Origin: Nitrospirota bacterium
Lineage (GTDB): Bacteria > Nitrospirota > Thermodesulfovibrionia > Thermodesulfovibrionales > Dissulfurispiraceae
DNA length: 64,000 bases
Assembly: GCA_021792185.1 (NCBI GenBank)
Contig: JAJYVD010000001.1
Coordinates: forward strand, 1 to 64,000
Direction: 5' to 3'
In this document: in pieces, positions 8,807-17,420 of the stretch
How the letters are laid out: the number at the start of each line of letters is the position of its first letter
How positions within the stretch are numbered: position 1 is the first letter of the stretch
The notes under the pieces: model-generated
Seen by the model: the letters and a program-made list of their open reading frames with translations, nothing else
Database searches by the model: none
Told to the model about the DNA's origin: nothing
Translations under genes and position numbers: made by a program

Positions 8807-8958
8807 TATGGAGGCATGGGCAGATAAAAGGCTTTACCTCGCCACCTTATTGAGGACGACTGTTACAACTTATCCAATAAAAAAATCCACAATAGACATA
8901 CTGGATTGTTTCAAAAAATTGCGAATTGTAAAGACTTTTAGCTGTTCATGCCTCCATA
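8807..8958. repeat. inverted-repeat-bounded element, type C
   Basis: Twelve-base arms TATGGAGGCATG (8807-8818) and CATGCCTCCATA (8947-8958) are perfectly complementary. After a GG/TT mismatch the pairing resumes with CAGATAAAAG/CTTTTAGCTG (one mismatch). The roughly 100 bp interior is AT-rich and has no convincing gene. Single copy in this window. It shares with elements A and B a length of about 150 bp and long perfect terminal arms. With element A it fills most of the 446 bp between tilS and the tRNA gene. Confidence 0.65.
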
Positions 8959-9010
8959 CTAAATGCATTATTTGGATTGAAAAAGAATTGCGCTATGTGC
9001 AATGAAATTA

Positions 9011-9142
9011 TGTTGGAAGACAAAGCATTTCCGCTTCATTCTCGAAAGGCATCCAGCCTTTCTCCGAAGCTGCGACAGCCTGCTTAAACATCCATGTTAC
9101 GCTCAGTCTGTCGAAGTCGCTCCAATACTTTGTCTTCCAACA
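9011..9142. repeat. structured dispersed repeat, family A copy 1
   Basis: Outer arms TGTTGGAAGACAAAG and CTTTGTCTTCCAACA (15 bp, perfect) enclose a core that recurs at 52,029-52,157 although the arms there are entirely different. Inside are a hairpin AAAGGC-atcca-GCCTTT, a longer stem, and a conserved tip CTTAAACATCCATGTTACGCT containing AACA-TCCA-TGTT. The inner hairpin changes to ACCGGC/GCCGGT in copy 2, a compensatory change that indicates selection for or generation of base pairing. Confidence 0.8.
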
Positions 9143-9196
9143 CACTTGCTTTGCTTTACAATTTCACATCCGAGTTGATAATATAAAAATCGTTTT

Positions 9197-9289
9197 GGAG
9201 AGGTGGCCGAGTCGGTCGAAGGCAGCCGCCTGCTAAGCGGTTGTGGGGGTAACACCTCACCCAGGGTTCGAATCCCTGCCTCTCCGCCA
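9197..9289 (+). tRNA. tRNA-Ser (anticodon GCU), CCA encoded
   Basis: Acceptor arms GGAGAGG and CCTCTCC pair fully; discriminator G is followed by an encoded CCA. The D arm (GCCGAGTCGGTCGAAGGC), an anticodon loop with CTGCTAAGC (GCT in the centre), a long class II variable arm and the T arm CAGGGTTCGAATCCCTG are all present. The long variable arm and anticodon identify serine, reading AGC/AGU codons. Confidence 0.97.
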
Positions 9290-9336
9290 TTAAAGACCAT
9301 AAATAGTGAATAGAAAAAAAATCAGAGGAGGAGTAA

Positions 9337-9861
9337 ATGAAGTCAACCGTAAAAATTATCGCCGCAGCCCTCGTTTTGTCAATGATTATTATCGGATGCA
9401 AGAAGAAGGAAGAACAGCCTGTTCCCAAAACACCAATGCAGGCTCCTATGTCTACACCAATGCAGACGCCCATGCCTCCCCACGGAAATACGGGGCCTAA
9501 GGTAGAGAAGAAGATCGTGGTGCCGGAAGGCGTTAAGGCAAAATGGAACAAGGTAAAATTCATCATCGAAGACAAGGCTTCGAAAAAGAGCAGCGAGTTT
9601 ACGGTCAATACAGGCTCCGAACTCAATATCCCGAATACAAATCTGAAAATAGCAGTCGGAGAATTTCTTCCGGACTTCAGGATGGACGAATCCGTCATTA
9701 CATCGGCAAGCGACGCTCCTAACAATCCCGCGGTAAGGGTCGAGGTGTTTGAAAACGGCAAGAGCATATTCAAGGGATGGCTTTACTCTAAATTTCCGGC
9801 AATACATCCCTTTGAGCATGAGAAATACGGACTTGTCCTGAAAGAAGGGATCAAGGGCTAA
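9337..9861 (+). CDS. lipoprotein with DUF2155 domain
   Basis: Lipoprotein signal peptide with lipobox IIGC (cysteine near residue 21), then KKKEE and a flexible Met/Pro/Thr-rich linker (TPMQAPMSTPMQTPMPP), then a DUF2155 domain (about 60-170) with FLPDFRMDE, SASDAPNNPAVRVEVFE, IFKGWLYSKFPAIHPF. This domain is found in periplasmic proteins of proteobacteria and relatives with no settled function. AGGAGG precedes the ATG. Its TAA shares a base with the ATG of the next gene, suggesting translational coupling. Confidence 0.85.
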   Translation: MKSTVKIIAAALVLSMIIIGCKKKEEQPVPKTPMQAPMSTPMQTPMPPHGNTGPKVEKKIVVPEGVKAKWNKVKFIIEDKASKKSSEFTVNTGSELNIPNTNLKIAVGEFLPDFRMDESVITSASDAPNNPAVRVEVFENGKSIFKGWLYSKFPAIHPFEHEKYGLVLKEGIKG

Positions 9862-10439
9862 TGTCCACATATATCTCTCTGGGCAAGATACCTTCAAGCC
9901 CGAAGGAGAAAAAAGAGTTGCTGGCCGAAAAGGTGAGGATGGAGGAGCATCTTTCCGGTATTGAGCTTGCCCAGATCCAGAAACGGATTGTTGAATTCCT
10001 TATTTCGGCAAAAGGCTATACAAGCGATGACATCGAGACCAGCAAAGACTTCAGGGTCGATCTGCCGGACGCGTCTTTCAATGCGCGTGCCGATATCGCA
10101 ATCGATATCGAAGGTAAAATATTATGCGTCATAAAATGCGTGATGAGTTCCATCGAATCATGGGAAAGATATTCTATAGCATTCTGCCGGGTAGTTGAAT
10201 CGTATCAGATACCTTACGCAATAGTGACCGACGGCGAACATGCCATGATACTCGACGTAATAAACGGCAAGCCCATAGCTGAAGGGCTCGACTCGATACC
10301 GTCGCAGGCAGAAGTTCAGCGTATGGCGAAAGAGATTGTTTTTATCCCTTATTCTCAGGATAAGACCGAGAAGGCAAAGAGGATTCTTCATGCCTTCGAT
10401 GCTATAACCTGTCCGACAAGCAATATCGTGGCGGAATAA
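9861..10439 (+). CDS. type I restriction enzyme R N-terminal-like nuclease-fold protein
   Basis: A 192-residue stand-alone protein resembling the HSDR_N_2 domain: KRIVEFLISAKGYTSDDIE, then ADIAIDIEGKILCVIKC. A PD-(D/E)xK core would put an acidic residue two before the lysine; here the position reads V-I-K, so the site looks degraded and the protein may bind rather than cut. No restriction subunits are next to it; it is coupled to the DUF2155 lipoprotein gene instead. Function unknown. Confidence 0.7.
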   Translation: MSTYISLGKIPSSPKEKKELLAEKVRMEEHLSGIELAQIQKRIVEFLISAKGYTSDDIETSKDFRVDLPDASFNARADIAIDIEGKILCVIKCVMSSIESWERYSIAFCRVVESYQIPYAIVTDGEHAMILDVINGKPIAEGLDSIPSQAEVQRMAKEIVFIPYSQDKTEKAKRILHAFDAITCPTSNIVAE

Positions 10440-10441
10440 TT

Positions 10442-10471
10442 TTGACAAACCCATATCACATGGTTTAATAT
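10442..10471 (+). promoter_or_regulatory. promoter of the pyrimidine operon
   Basis: TTGACA at 10442-10447 and TAATAT at 10466-10471 (18 bp spacer; 17 if TTAATA is used) form a near-consensus sigma-70 promoter just after the preceding gene. It drives the PyrR-type leader that follows. Confidence 0.75.
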
Positions 10472-10485
10472 ATTCTGCCTTTAAT

Positions 10486-10573
10486 GATAGCCCCGTGAGG
10501 CTAAAAAGGAGCGAGCGTGAAACAGACATGCAATAAAAGCGGCCTTCCTCTGAAGACAGGGGAGGGCTTTTTT
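10486..10573 (+). promoter_or_regulatory. PyrR-binding leader with transcription attenuator
   Basis: AGCCCCGTGAGGCT (10489-10502) closely matches the conserved PyrR binding loop known from Gram-positive pyr leaders (AGUCCNGNGAGGCU), followed by AAAAAGGA. Further on, GCCTTCCTC (10542-10550) pairs with GGGGAGGGC (10559-10567, two G-U pairs) and runs into TTTTTT (10568-10573): an intrinsic terminator before pyrR. By analogy, UMP-loaded PyrR would stabilise the binding stem and favour termination when pyrimidines are plentiful. Confidence 0.85.
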
Positions 10574-10585
10574 GTGCCTTAAACT

Positions 10586-11119
10586 ATGACAAAAGAACTG
10601 CTCAATAAAAAAGACATAGACAGGGTCCTTTCAAGGATAGCGCATGAGATCATAGAAAAGAACAAGGGCACGGAAAACATCTGTCTCGTGGGAATCCAGC
10701 GCGGGGGTGTCCATCTTGCAAAGAGGCTTTCCGCAAAAATAGGAGCCATAGAACAGGTGGAGATGCCGGTAGGCTCCCTCGACATATCGCTCTACAGGGA
10801 TGATATAGGCATGAGAAAGGAACAGCCCGTTGTAAGAAGGACGGACATACCCTGCGATATAGCCGATAAAAAGATAATCCTTGTAGACGACGTTCTGTTC
10901 ACGGGCCGTTCGATAAGGGCCGCGATGGATGCGCTGATGGATTTCGGAAGGCCTGCGGAGATACAACTTGCCGTCCTCATCGACAGAGGTCATAGGGAAC
11001 TGCCGATAAGGGCGGATTACGTCGGTAAAAACATACCCACCTCCATGTCCGAGAGTATAGAGGCGCAGCTCGAAGAAGATGGGCTTGAGGACAGAATTAT
11101 TTTGCAGGCTAAAGAATGA
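10586..11119 (+). CDS. pyrR: pyr operon attenuation regulator/uracil phosphoribosyltransferase PyrR
   Basis: A 177-residue type I phosphoribosyltransferase. It has the PRPP motif [21 protein letters not shown] (about 91-111), the N-terminal [10 protein letters not shown] and the family element [13 protein letters not shown]-like segment before it. PyrR binds UMP/UTP and the pyr leader RNA and has weak uracil phosphoribosyltransferase activity. It is the first gene after the leader with a PyrR site, and its stop overlaps the start of pyrB by 4 bp. Confidence 0.95.
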   Translation: MTKELLNKKDIDRVLSRIAHEIIEKNKGTENICLVGIQRGGVHLAKRLSAKIGAIEQVEMPVGSLDISLYRDDIGMRKEQPVVRRTDIPCDIADKKIILVDDVLFTGRSIRAAMDALMDFGRPAEIQLAVLIDRGHRELPIRADYVGKNIPTSMSESIEAQLEEDGLEDRIILQAKE

Positions 11120-12030
11120 AGGATTTAGTAGGGATAAAGGAACTCGATAGAGACGATATTGAACGTATTCTCGATACGGCCGCTTCGTTTAAGGACGTTT
11201 TAAAGAGGGATATCAAAAAAGTGCCTGCCCTTAGAGGCAAGACCGTCGTGAATCTCTTTTTCGAGCCTTCTACCCGGACTAAGACCTCCTTTGAACTTGC
11301 CGAGAAAAGGCTCAGCACCGATGTGCTGAATTTTTCCGTTCCAACAAGCAGCGTTGTTAAGGGAGAGAGCCTGCTGGATACGGTCAGGACCATAGAGGCC
11401 TACGGGGTGGATTTTATAGTAATACGCCATTCCTCAAGCGGTGTGCCGCATTTCATTGCGAGGAATGTAAAGGCATCGGTCATCAATGCAGGAGACGGCA
11501 TAAACGAGCATCCCACACAGGCGCTTTTAGATGCCTTCAGCATTGTCGAAAAGAAAGGCGGCCTCAACGGCTTGAAGGTGGCAATAGTAGGAGATATCAC
11601 ACACAGCAGGGTGGCGAAATCGAACATCTATCTTCTTTCGAAATTTGGCGCTCATATAAGGCTCGTAGGCCCTCCGACCCTTATACCGGACATGGCCGAT
11701 CACGGCGTTGAAGTGTTTTACAGCATGGAAGACGGTTTGAAGAACGTGGATGTGATCATGATGCTAAGGATACAGATGGAAAGGCAGGGAAAAGGATTTT
11801 TCCCATCGACTCTCGAGTATTTCAGGAACTGGGGGCTGGACACGCAGCGCCTCAAGCTTGCCGATAAAGACGCCATAGTGATGCATCCGGGACCTATGAA
11901 CAGGGGCATAGAGATAAGCTCGGATGTTGCCGATTCAGGCCAATCGATAATACTCGACCAGGTGACAAACGGCATTGCCGTGAGAATGGCTGTGATGTAT
12001 CTTCTGGGTGGAGCAAAGAAAGATGCCTGA
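11116..12030 (+). CDS. pyrB: aspartate carbamoyltransferase, catalytic chain PyrB
   Basis: Joins carbamoyl phosphate and aspartate in the second step of UMP synthesis. The carbamoyl-phosphate loop [12 protein letters not shown] is near residue 51, SSGVPHF and [12 protein letters not shown] near 106-140, and [12 protein letters not shown] near the end. The 304-residue length is standard. No pyrI regulatory chain follows, consistent with control through PyrR. Overlaps both neighbours by a few bases. Confidence 0.96.
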   Translation: MKDLVGIKELDRDDIERILDTAASFKDVLKRDIKKVPALRGKTVVNLFFEPSTRTKTSFELAEKRLSTDVLNFSVPTSSVVKGESLLDTVRTIEAYGVDFIVIRHSSSGVPHFIARNVKASVINAGDGINEHPTQALLDAFSIVEKKGGLNGLKVAIVGDITHSRVAKSNIYLLSKFGAHIRLVGPPTLIPDMADHGVEVFYSMEDGLKNVDVIMMLRIQMERQGKGFFPSTLEYFRNWGLDTQRLKLADKDAIVMHPGPMNRGIEISSDVADSGQSIILDQVTNGIAVRMAVMYLLGGAKKDA

Positions 12031-13357
12031 CACGATAGTTATCAAAAACGGACATATTATAGACCCGTCGCAGTGCATAGACGGGATAGGGGATATTTTT
12101 ATCGAGGATGGGAAGATAGTCAGAATAGAGCAGAAGAGCGGAAGCCCGGAAGCTAAAAAGAAAAAAAATAATGACTTTCGATCTTCCGAACTTCCAAACT
12201 TCCAAATTATTGACGCTTCGGGCTTATACGTGATCCCCGGCCTTGTGGATATGCATGTCCATCTCAGGGAGCCGGGATTCGAGCATAAAGAGACCATAAA
12301 GACCGGCACTCTTGCCGCTGTAAAAGGCGGAATCACGTCTGTCTGCTGCATGCCGAATACGAATCCGGTAAACGACAACAGAACCGTTACCGAATTTATT
12401 TTAAGGAAGGCATACGACGAAGGTTCATGCAATGTATATCCCATTGGAGCGATTACGAAAGGGCAGAAGGGTGAGGAACTGGCTGAGATGGGCATGATGC
12501 GCGAGGAGGGATGCGTCGCGTTTTCCGATGACGGAGTGCCTGTAGCGAACGGCATTTTAATGAGGAGGGCGCTTGAATATTCAAAAACATTCAATGTGCC
12601 GATAATCTCCCATTGCGAAGATGTAAGCCTCTCGGAAGGCGGCTCTATGAATGAAGGCGCCCTTTCAACACAGCTTGGCCTTAGGGGCATTCCATCCGCT
12701 TCCGAAGACGTAATGGTAGCGCGGGATATTATCCTCGCGGAGCTTACAGGCGGCAGGCTTCATATTGCCCATGTGTCCACGGAAGGCTCCGTAAGGCTTA
12801 TAAGGCAGGCAAAGGAAAGGGGAGTAAACATTACGGCAGAAACCTGCCCTCATTACTTCACCATCACAGAGGACGCGGTTAAAGGTTATAACACCAATGC
12901 TAAGGTAAACCCGCCTTTGAGAAGGCAAAAAGATGTGGAAGCAGTAACGGAAGGGCTGAAAGACGGGACTATAGATGTCATAGCCACGGATCACGCGCCT
13001 CACCATAGGGACGAGAAGCTTCTTGAATTCGATAATGCCCCGTCAGGCATATCCGGATTTGAAACCGCACTGAGCCTCGGAATAGGGTTGGTAAATGCCG
13101 GAGTTCTTACGATGTCCAAGCTTATCGAGAAGACGACATTGCATCCCGCAAAAATTTTAGGTATAGACAAAGGGACATTGAAAACAGGTTCCGATGCGGA
13201 AATTGCGATAGTGGATATGAATAAAGAGTTTCATGTGAGATCGGAAAAATTCGTCTCAAAGGGCAGGAATACTCCTTTTGAGGGATGGAAACTGAAAGGT
13301 ATGCCTGTGATAACAATATGCAAAGGAAAGGTTTACGATTGGAGGATAGATGGGTAA
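12023..13357 (+). CDS. pyrC: dihydroorotase PyrC (class I, multifunctional-type)
   Basis: Zinc amidohydrolase closing carbamoyl aspartate to dihydroorotate. Metal ligands appear in [24 protein letters not shown] and DHAPHH. ATG 12023 overlaps the end of pyrB (ATGCCTGA) and matches the family start ([13 protein letters not shown]). Between GKIVRI and [11 protein letters not shown], where homologues have about a dozen residues, this protein has about 27 ([13 protein letters not shown]...SSELPNFQI) encoded by facing octamer repeats. The insert lies before the first metal ligands, probably on a surface loop. Confidence 0.95.
   Translation: MPDTIVIKNGHIIDPSQCIDGIGDIFIEDGKIVRIEQKSGSPEAKKKKNNDFRSSELPNFQIIDASGLYVIPGLVDMHVHLREPGFEHKETIKTGTLAAVKGGITSVCCMPNTNPVNDNRTVTEFILRKAYDEGSCNVYPIGAITKGQKGEELAEMGMMREEGCVAFSDDGVPVANGILMRRALEYSKTFNVPIISHCEDVSLSEGGSMNEGALSTQLGLRGIPSASEDVMVARDIILAELTGGRLHIAHVSTEGSVRLIRQAKERGVNITAETCPHYFTITEDAVKGYNTNAKVNPPLRRQKDVEAVTEGLKDGTIDVIATDHAPHHRDEKLLEFDNAPSGISGFETALSLGIGLVNAGVLTMSKLIEKTTLHPAKILGIDKGTLKTGSDAEIAIVDMNKEFHVRSEKFVSKGRNTPFEGWKLKGMPVITICKGKVYDWRIDG
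12127..12208 (+). repeat. in-frame facing octamer repeat inside pyrC
   Basis: A left arm of GAGCAGAA/GAGCGGAA/GCCCGGAA units (about 12127-12152) faces a right arm of CTTCCGAA/CTTCCAAA units (about 12182-12208). The arms are partly complementary (GGAAG/CTTCC) around an A-rich middle. They encode EQKSGSPEA and SSELPNFQ, in the same frame as in carA and the moeA-like gene. Confidence 0.8.
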
Positions 13358-14516
13358 GGCATTGCTTGTTTTATCGGACGGCACTGTTTTTGAAGGCCGG
13401 AGTTTCGGAGCCGAAGGCGAAACAACAGGGGAAGTCGTTTTCAATACGTCAATGACAGGGTATCAGGAGATACTGACCGATTCTTCTTATAAAGGCCAGA
13501 TAATTACAATGACGTATACACAAATGGGAAATTATGGGGTCAATGCCGAGGACATCGAATCATCAGGAGGGCCGAAGGTTGAGGGCTTTGTTGTAAAGGA
13601 GTACCTCGACTTCCCGAGCAACTGGCGGTCAAACATGCCGCTCGGTCAATATCTGAAGGATAATAAGATAACGGGATTAGAAGGCATTGATACGAGGGCG
13701 CTGACAAGGCACTTGAGAAATAGCGGCGCGCAAATGGGAATCATCTCAACAGTGGATTTGAATCCCGAAAGCCTTTTGGAGAAGGTCAGAAAGCATCCCG
13801 GAATATCGGCATTCGATCTCGTAAAGGATGTGACGACAAAAGAGAAATATTCATGGAATGAAGGATGCTGGAAAATTAGAGCGGAAGAGCAGAAGAGCAG
13901 AAGAGCAGAAGAAAAAACTTCCGAACTTCCGAACTTCCGAACTTCCGAGCTGAAACGGGTTGTGGTTTATGATTTCGGAGTAAAGTTCAATATCCTGAGA
14001 AACCTTGCGGATGCAGGATTTAATATAACGGTCGTTCCTGCTCAAACCCCCGCTGAAACGGTGCTTGAAATGAATCCGGACGGCATACTTTTGAGCAACG
14101 GGCCGGGCGATCCCGAGACCGTGACATACGGCATCGAGAATACGAAAAAAATTGTCGGCAAGAAGCCTATCTTCGGTATCTGCCTCGGACACCAGATACT
14201 CGGACTGGCGATGGGCGGAAAGACATACAAGTTGAAATTCGGCCATCACGGAGGCAACCATCCCGTGAAAGATTTGAAGACAGGAAAAGTGGAGATAACA
14301 TCGCAGAATCATAATTATTGCGTGGACATAAACAGTCTCAAAGGCAAGGTGAAGCTCACTCATAGAAATTTGTTCGACGGCTCTGAGGAGGGAATGGAGC
14401 ATGTCGAACTGCCGGTATTCTCGGTGCAGCACCATCCCGAGGCAGGGCCGGGTCCGAATGATTCGACCCATCTCTTTACAAGATTCAGAAAGATGATGGA
14501 GGCCGGGAAGTGCTGA
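13350..14516 (+). CDS. carA: carbamoyl-phosphate synthase small chain CarA
   Basis: Glutamine amidotransferase subunit feeding ammonia to CarB. N-terminal CPSase_sm_chain domain (LVLSDGTVFEGRSFGAEGE), then a class I GATase with nucleophile GICLGHQILGLAMGG and HHPEAGPGPND. The linker between domains carries a repeat-derived insert (about residues 176-202: AEEQKSRRAEE...TSELPNFRTSEL) just before the VVVYDFGVKFNILR strand. Overlaps pyrC by 8 bp. Its partner carB is 3.5 kb away because of the intervening restriction-modification pair. Confidence 0.96.
   Translation: MGKALLVLSDGTVFEGRSFGAEGETTGEVVFNTSMTGYQEILTDSSYKGQIITMTYTQMGNYGVNAEDIESSGGPKVEGFVVKEYLDFPSNWRSNMPLGQYLKDNKITGLEGIDTRALTRHLRNSGAQMGIISTVDLNPESLLEKVRKHPGISAFDLVKDVTTKEKYSWNEGCWKIRAEEQKSRRAEEKTSELPNFRTSELKRVVVYDFGVKFNILRNLADAGFNITVVPAQTPAETVLEMNPDGILLSNGPGDPETVTYGIENTKKIVGKKPIFGICLGHQILGLAMGGKTYKLKFGHHGGNHPVKDLKTGKVEITSQNHNYCVDINSLKGKVKLTHRNLFDGSEEGMEHVELPVFSVQHHPEAGPGPNDSTHLFTRFRKMMEAGKC
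13880..13950 (+). repeat. in-frame facing octamer repeat inside carA
   Basis: Left arm: about four GAGCAGAA-type units (13880-13911). Right arm: four CTTCCGAA units (13918-13950). The two arms can fold back on each other through GGAAG/CTTCC and similar pairs. Encoded peptides are AEEQKSRRAEE and TSELPNFRTSE; these recur almost identically in the moeA-like protein 27 kb away. Confidence 0.85.
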
Positions 14517-14590
14517 AGGGCTCATGGACAAAAACGGCGGAGATACCGTTTCACCTCAGCGGCGCGAAAATGGTGTATCTCAAAGGATAG
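14510..14590 (+). other. short open frame at the carA/R-M junction
   Basis: A GTG-started frame of 26 codons overlaps the carA stop and reads VLKGSWTKTAEIPFHLSGAK..., which has protein-like composition but no recognised family. A second frame (ATG 14523) of about 25 codons also exists. It could be a remnant of what followed carA before the restriction-modification genes arrived, or a short coupling peptide. Not provable from sequence. Confidence 0.25.
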
Positions 14591-14605
14591 GGTTTGGATA
14601 GAACA

Positions 14606-16486
14606 ATGATGCAGGGATTTTTATCTAAAGATGACATGATAGAAGGGAAATTGCTGAATGCCCTCGTGTCTTATTTTACGCATGAAAATGACAAATTAGG
14701 ACTCGACATATCTGACATTCATATAGAGACAACATGTAAAATTTTGTTGTATGGAAATGAAGTCATTGATTCTTCCTTATGGCAAATATCCGAAAAGACA
14801 ATGCTGGATGAATACGTCAAAGAAGATGTCGGAATAATTGATTATCTCCATCTCATTTCTACAGAACTGAGGAAGCAGCTTGGACAATACTCTACACCCG
14901 CAAACATAGTAAGGTATATTCTCAAATCCATTAAATATAACCTTTCAGGCGATATTTTATACAAGAAGCTTATTGATCCTGCGTGTGGTTCTGGCGCTTT
15001 TTTGGCAGAGGCGGTTCGTATGTATCTGCATTCTCTGAAAAAGACCGGCATACCTATTTATAAATGGTATCCTATGGTTATTTCGGCGGTTAGCGGCATA
15101 GATATTGATCTCAAGTCATGTTTTTTTGCCAGATTGAATCTCGCGATGCTGCTTGCCCCCGCCGTTCTCGAATATGTTGAAAGGCATGGGATTGAAACGC
15201 TCAGTCCGCTGCCTATTTATTGTGCCGACACGCTGCAATTGGTCGCATCAGAGGTGAAAGGCAGAGGTCTTTTTTATAGTCAACAGAACTTAACGCTAAA
15301 AGAACAATTCGATTTTATTGTCGGGAATCCCCCTTATTTTAAGATGAAGGATTTGAGTGATGAGTTAAAAAATGCCTTTTCGGATTCTATTTATGGACAT
15401 CCAAATGCCTACGGTCTGTTCATTCATGCAGGCATTGGAATGTTAAAAGAGAAAGGCAGATTGGGTTTTATAGTGCCGAGGTCTATGCTTTCAGGTCTTT
15501 ATTTTAAAAACCTGAGAAGTTTAATAGAAAACAGGTCGACAGTAAGGGAGATCGTGTATCTTTCAGAGCGAAAGGATGTTTTCGATAATGTTCTGCAGGG
15601 CACAATGATCTTAGCAATCGAGAGGAACAAGCACAGAAAGAAAACGGTTGATGTCTCCTTCGCTCAATCGTTGAGGGACAAAGCCATTCCGGATTCAACC
15701 GTCAATATCGAGAGCAATAAGCTGATCCAGCGGCTTAACGGCACAACGGTATGGTTTGTCGCCGACTCTCAGGAGATATATGACATTATTGACCGCATAA
15801 TCAGAAAACATCCTTTGCTCTCAAGCGATGAGATCAACTGCAGGGCAAAGACAGGACAGATAGTATGGAACAGGGTAAAATCTTTATTGACTACAAAGAC
15901 AGAAAAAAATACATTGCCATTAGTATGGGCTACAGATATAGGTAAATTTGCCTTTTCATTTAATAAAATGGGCAGTGCGAGACCATGTTATCTGAAAGTT
16001 GATTCAAAGACAGAAAATCTCATTGTTAAAGGGTCGTGCATATTTGTCCAAAGGGTTACCGCAGACGAGCAGCCGTCGCGGATTGTAGCTTGCATAGCTG
16101 AAGAATTTCATGCGAAACAAGAAAAAGGTTATTTTGTAGAAAACCATTTGAATATTATTCAGCCTATGCATGGAAATGCTTCAGCAGACCTCTATTTTAT
16201 TTTGGGCATACTTAACTCAGAGGTTGTTGAATTCTTTTTCCGTGCGATGAACGGCAATACACAGGTTTCGGCAACTGAACTGAATCTTCTGCCTATGCCC
16301 TCAGGCAGATATGAAAGCGATATATCTAAAGCTGCAAGGGCAATTCAGAAAAACTGTTCGGACAATATTAGAAGCAAATTAATATCCGGGATCAACGAAT
16401 TGGTCGCGAAGGCTTACGGCTTGAACAAAAGAGAATTTGAATTTATAAACAAGTTTCTAATCGGCAGGAGAAGAAATGCCGCTTAA
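14606..16486 (+). CDS. N6-adenine DNA methyltransferase (Eco57I-like), BsuBI/PstI-type system
   Basis: Class I SAM methyltransferase. SAM motif DPACGSGAFLAEA is near residue 120 and the catalytic NPPYF near 245, with HPNAYGLFIHAGIGML and GRLGFIVPRSM after it. The C-terminal half looks like a target-recognition region. It protects sites cut by the partner endonuclease, whose family recognises CTGCAG. The start is uncertain: ATG 14606/14609 is preferred to an in-frame TTG 14594. The DNA is AT-richer than the flanking pyr genes, suggesting acquisition. It overlaps the endonuclease gene by 11 bp. Confidence 0.9.
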   Translation: MMQGFLSKDDMIEGKLLNALVSYFTHENDKLGLDISDIHIETTCKILLYGNEVIDSSLWQISEKTMLDEYVKEDVGIIDYLHLISTELRKQLGQYSTPANIVRYILKSIKYNLSGDILYKKLIDPACGSGAFLAEAVRMYLHSLKKTGIPIYKWYPMVISAVSGIDIDLKSCFFARLNLAMLLAPAVLEYVERHGIETLSPLPIYCADTLQLVASEVKGRGLFYSQQNLTLKEQFDFIVGNPPYFKMKDLSDELKNAFSDSIYGHPNAYGLFIHAGIGMLKEKGRLGFIVPRSMLSGLYFKNLRSLIENRSTVREIVYLSERKDVFDNVLQGTMILAIERNKHRKKTVDVSFAQSLRDKAIPDSTVNIESNKLIQRLNGTTVWFVADSQEIYDIIDRIIRKHPLLSSDEINCRAKTGQIVWNRVKSLLTTKTEKNTLPLVWATDIGKFAFSFNKMGSARPCYLKVDSKTENLIVKGSCIFVQRVTADEQPSRIVACIAEEFHAKQEKGYFVENHLNIIQPMHGNASADLYFILGILNSEVVEFFFRAMNGNTQVSATELNLLPMPSGRYESDISKAARAIQKNCSDNIRSKLISGINELVAKAYGLNKREFEFINKFLIGRRRNAA

Positions 16487-17420
16487 AGAAATCAAAGAGA
16501 TACTCGGAGCTTTAAGCTTCCCTAAAAAATATATAAGCGACCAGACAGCTATCTGCATTTTAGCCTTAATGGATAAGACTGAAAGGAAAGGGCTTCTGCC
16601 GGGTCATAAGAACCTCAGCGAAGGAGCGCGGATCCATGATATTTTAAATTTTGCGAGAAATACAATAGGTAAAAAGGTTGCTGAGAATACCCGCGAGGCA
16701 TATAGAAAAACATCGCTTGCGCCTCTCATGAATTATGGGGTCGTGGCCAGGCATCAGCTTAGCACCAACGACCCTAACACATACTACAGACTTCATCCTG
16801 AGCTTGGACGTTTGTTTTCAGGACGTAAAAAATCCGAACGGAAAATATTGATAGAACAACTAAGGCAGCAAATTTCAGGACACCATAAACAAAAAACAAA
16901 AAAGGCATTCAAGGGCAAAGAGATTTCAGTCAAAATTAATGAGAGAGAAACCTTTTTTCTAAGCGCAGGAGATCATAATGCGCTTGAAAAGGCCGTAGTA
17001 GAAATATTTGCCAATGCTTTCATGGATAGTCAGCAGGTAGTTTATCTTGGAGACACCGCCCCAAGAAAAGGTTATCAAAACAGGGCATTGATGCGAAAAA
17101 TGAACCTTCCTATAGATACGGCTGCATCTTTGCCTGATGTTATTCTATGCTCGGAGCCTGAATCTCATCTCGTTATTGTCGAAGCGGTAACGAGCAGCGG
17201 GCCGGTGAATTCTATGCGTTTTGAACAACTGCATAAGCTTACAAAAGGTCCGAGAAAGTTAGGAATTAAAGTGAGCTATGTAACGGCATTTTATAGTCGT
17301 GCGGTATTCAGAAGATTTGTAGAAGAAATCTCATGGGGAAGCAGCGTATGGATTGAGAATGAGCCGAACAATATCGTGCATTTCGAGAGGCTGAGAGAGT
17401 TTGGTGGTGGTAATGAATAA
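16476..17420 (+). CDS. type II restriction endonuclease, BsuBI/PstI family
   Basis: A 314-residue protein with a winged-helix-like N-terminal region (GARIHDILNFARNTIGKKVAENTRE) and the BsuBI/PstI nuclease domain: VVYLGDTAPRKGY, LPDVILCSEPESHLVIVEAVTSSGPV, VSYVTAF. D and ExK-like residues (D in LPDVIL, E in IVEAV) form the active site. BsuBI and PstI cut CTGCAG, so the same target is likely but not proven. Such sites occur in the window (e.g. 15593-15598 within the methylase gene and 58565-58570) and would need methylation. Confidence 0.9.
   Translation: MPLKEIKEILGALSFPKKYISDQTAICILALMDKTERKGLLPGHKNLSEGARIHDILNFARNTIGKKVAENTREAYRKTSLAPLMNYGVVARHQLSTNDPNTYYRLHPELGRLFSGRKKSERKILIEQLRQQISGHHKQKTKKAFKGKEISVKINERETFFLSAGDHNALEKAVVEIFANAFMDSQQVVYLGDTAPRKGYQNRALMRKMNLPIDTAASLPDVILCSEPESHLVIVEAVTSSGPVNSMRFEQLHKLTKGPRKLGIKVSYVTAFYSRAVFRRFVEEISWGSSVWIENEPNNIVHFERLREFGGGNE

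Noticed and set aside
8808-9005. 65-codon plus-strand frame before tRNA-Ser
   Set aside because: It is the reading of inverted-repeat element C; no ribosome site and no family pattern.
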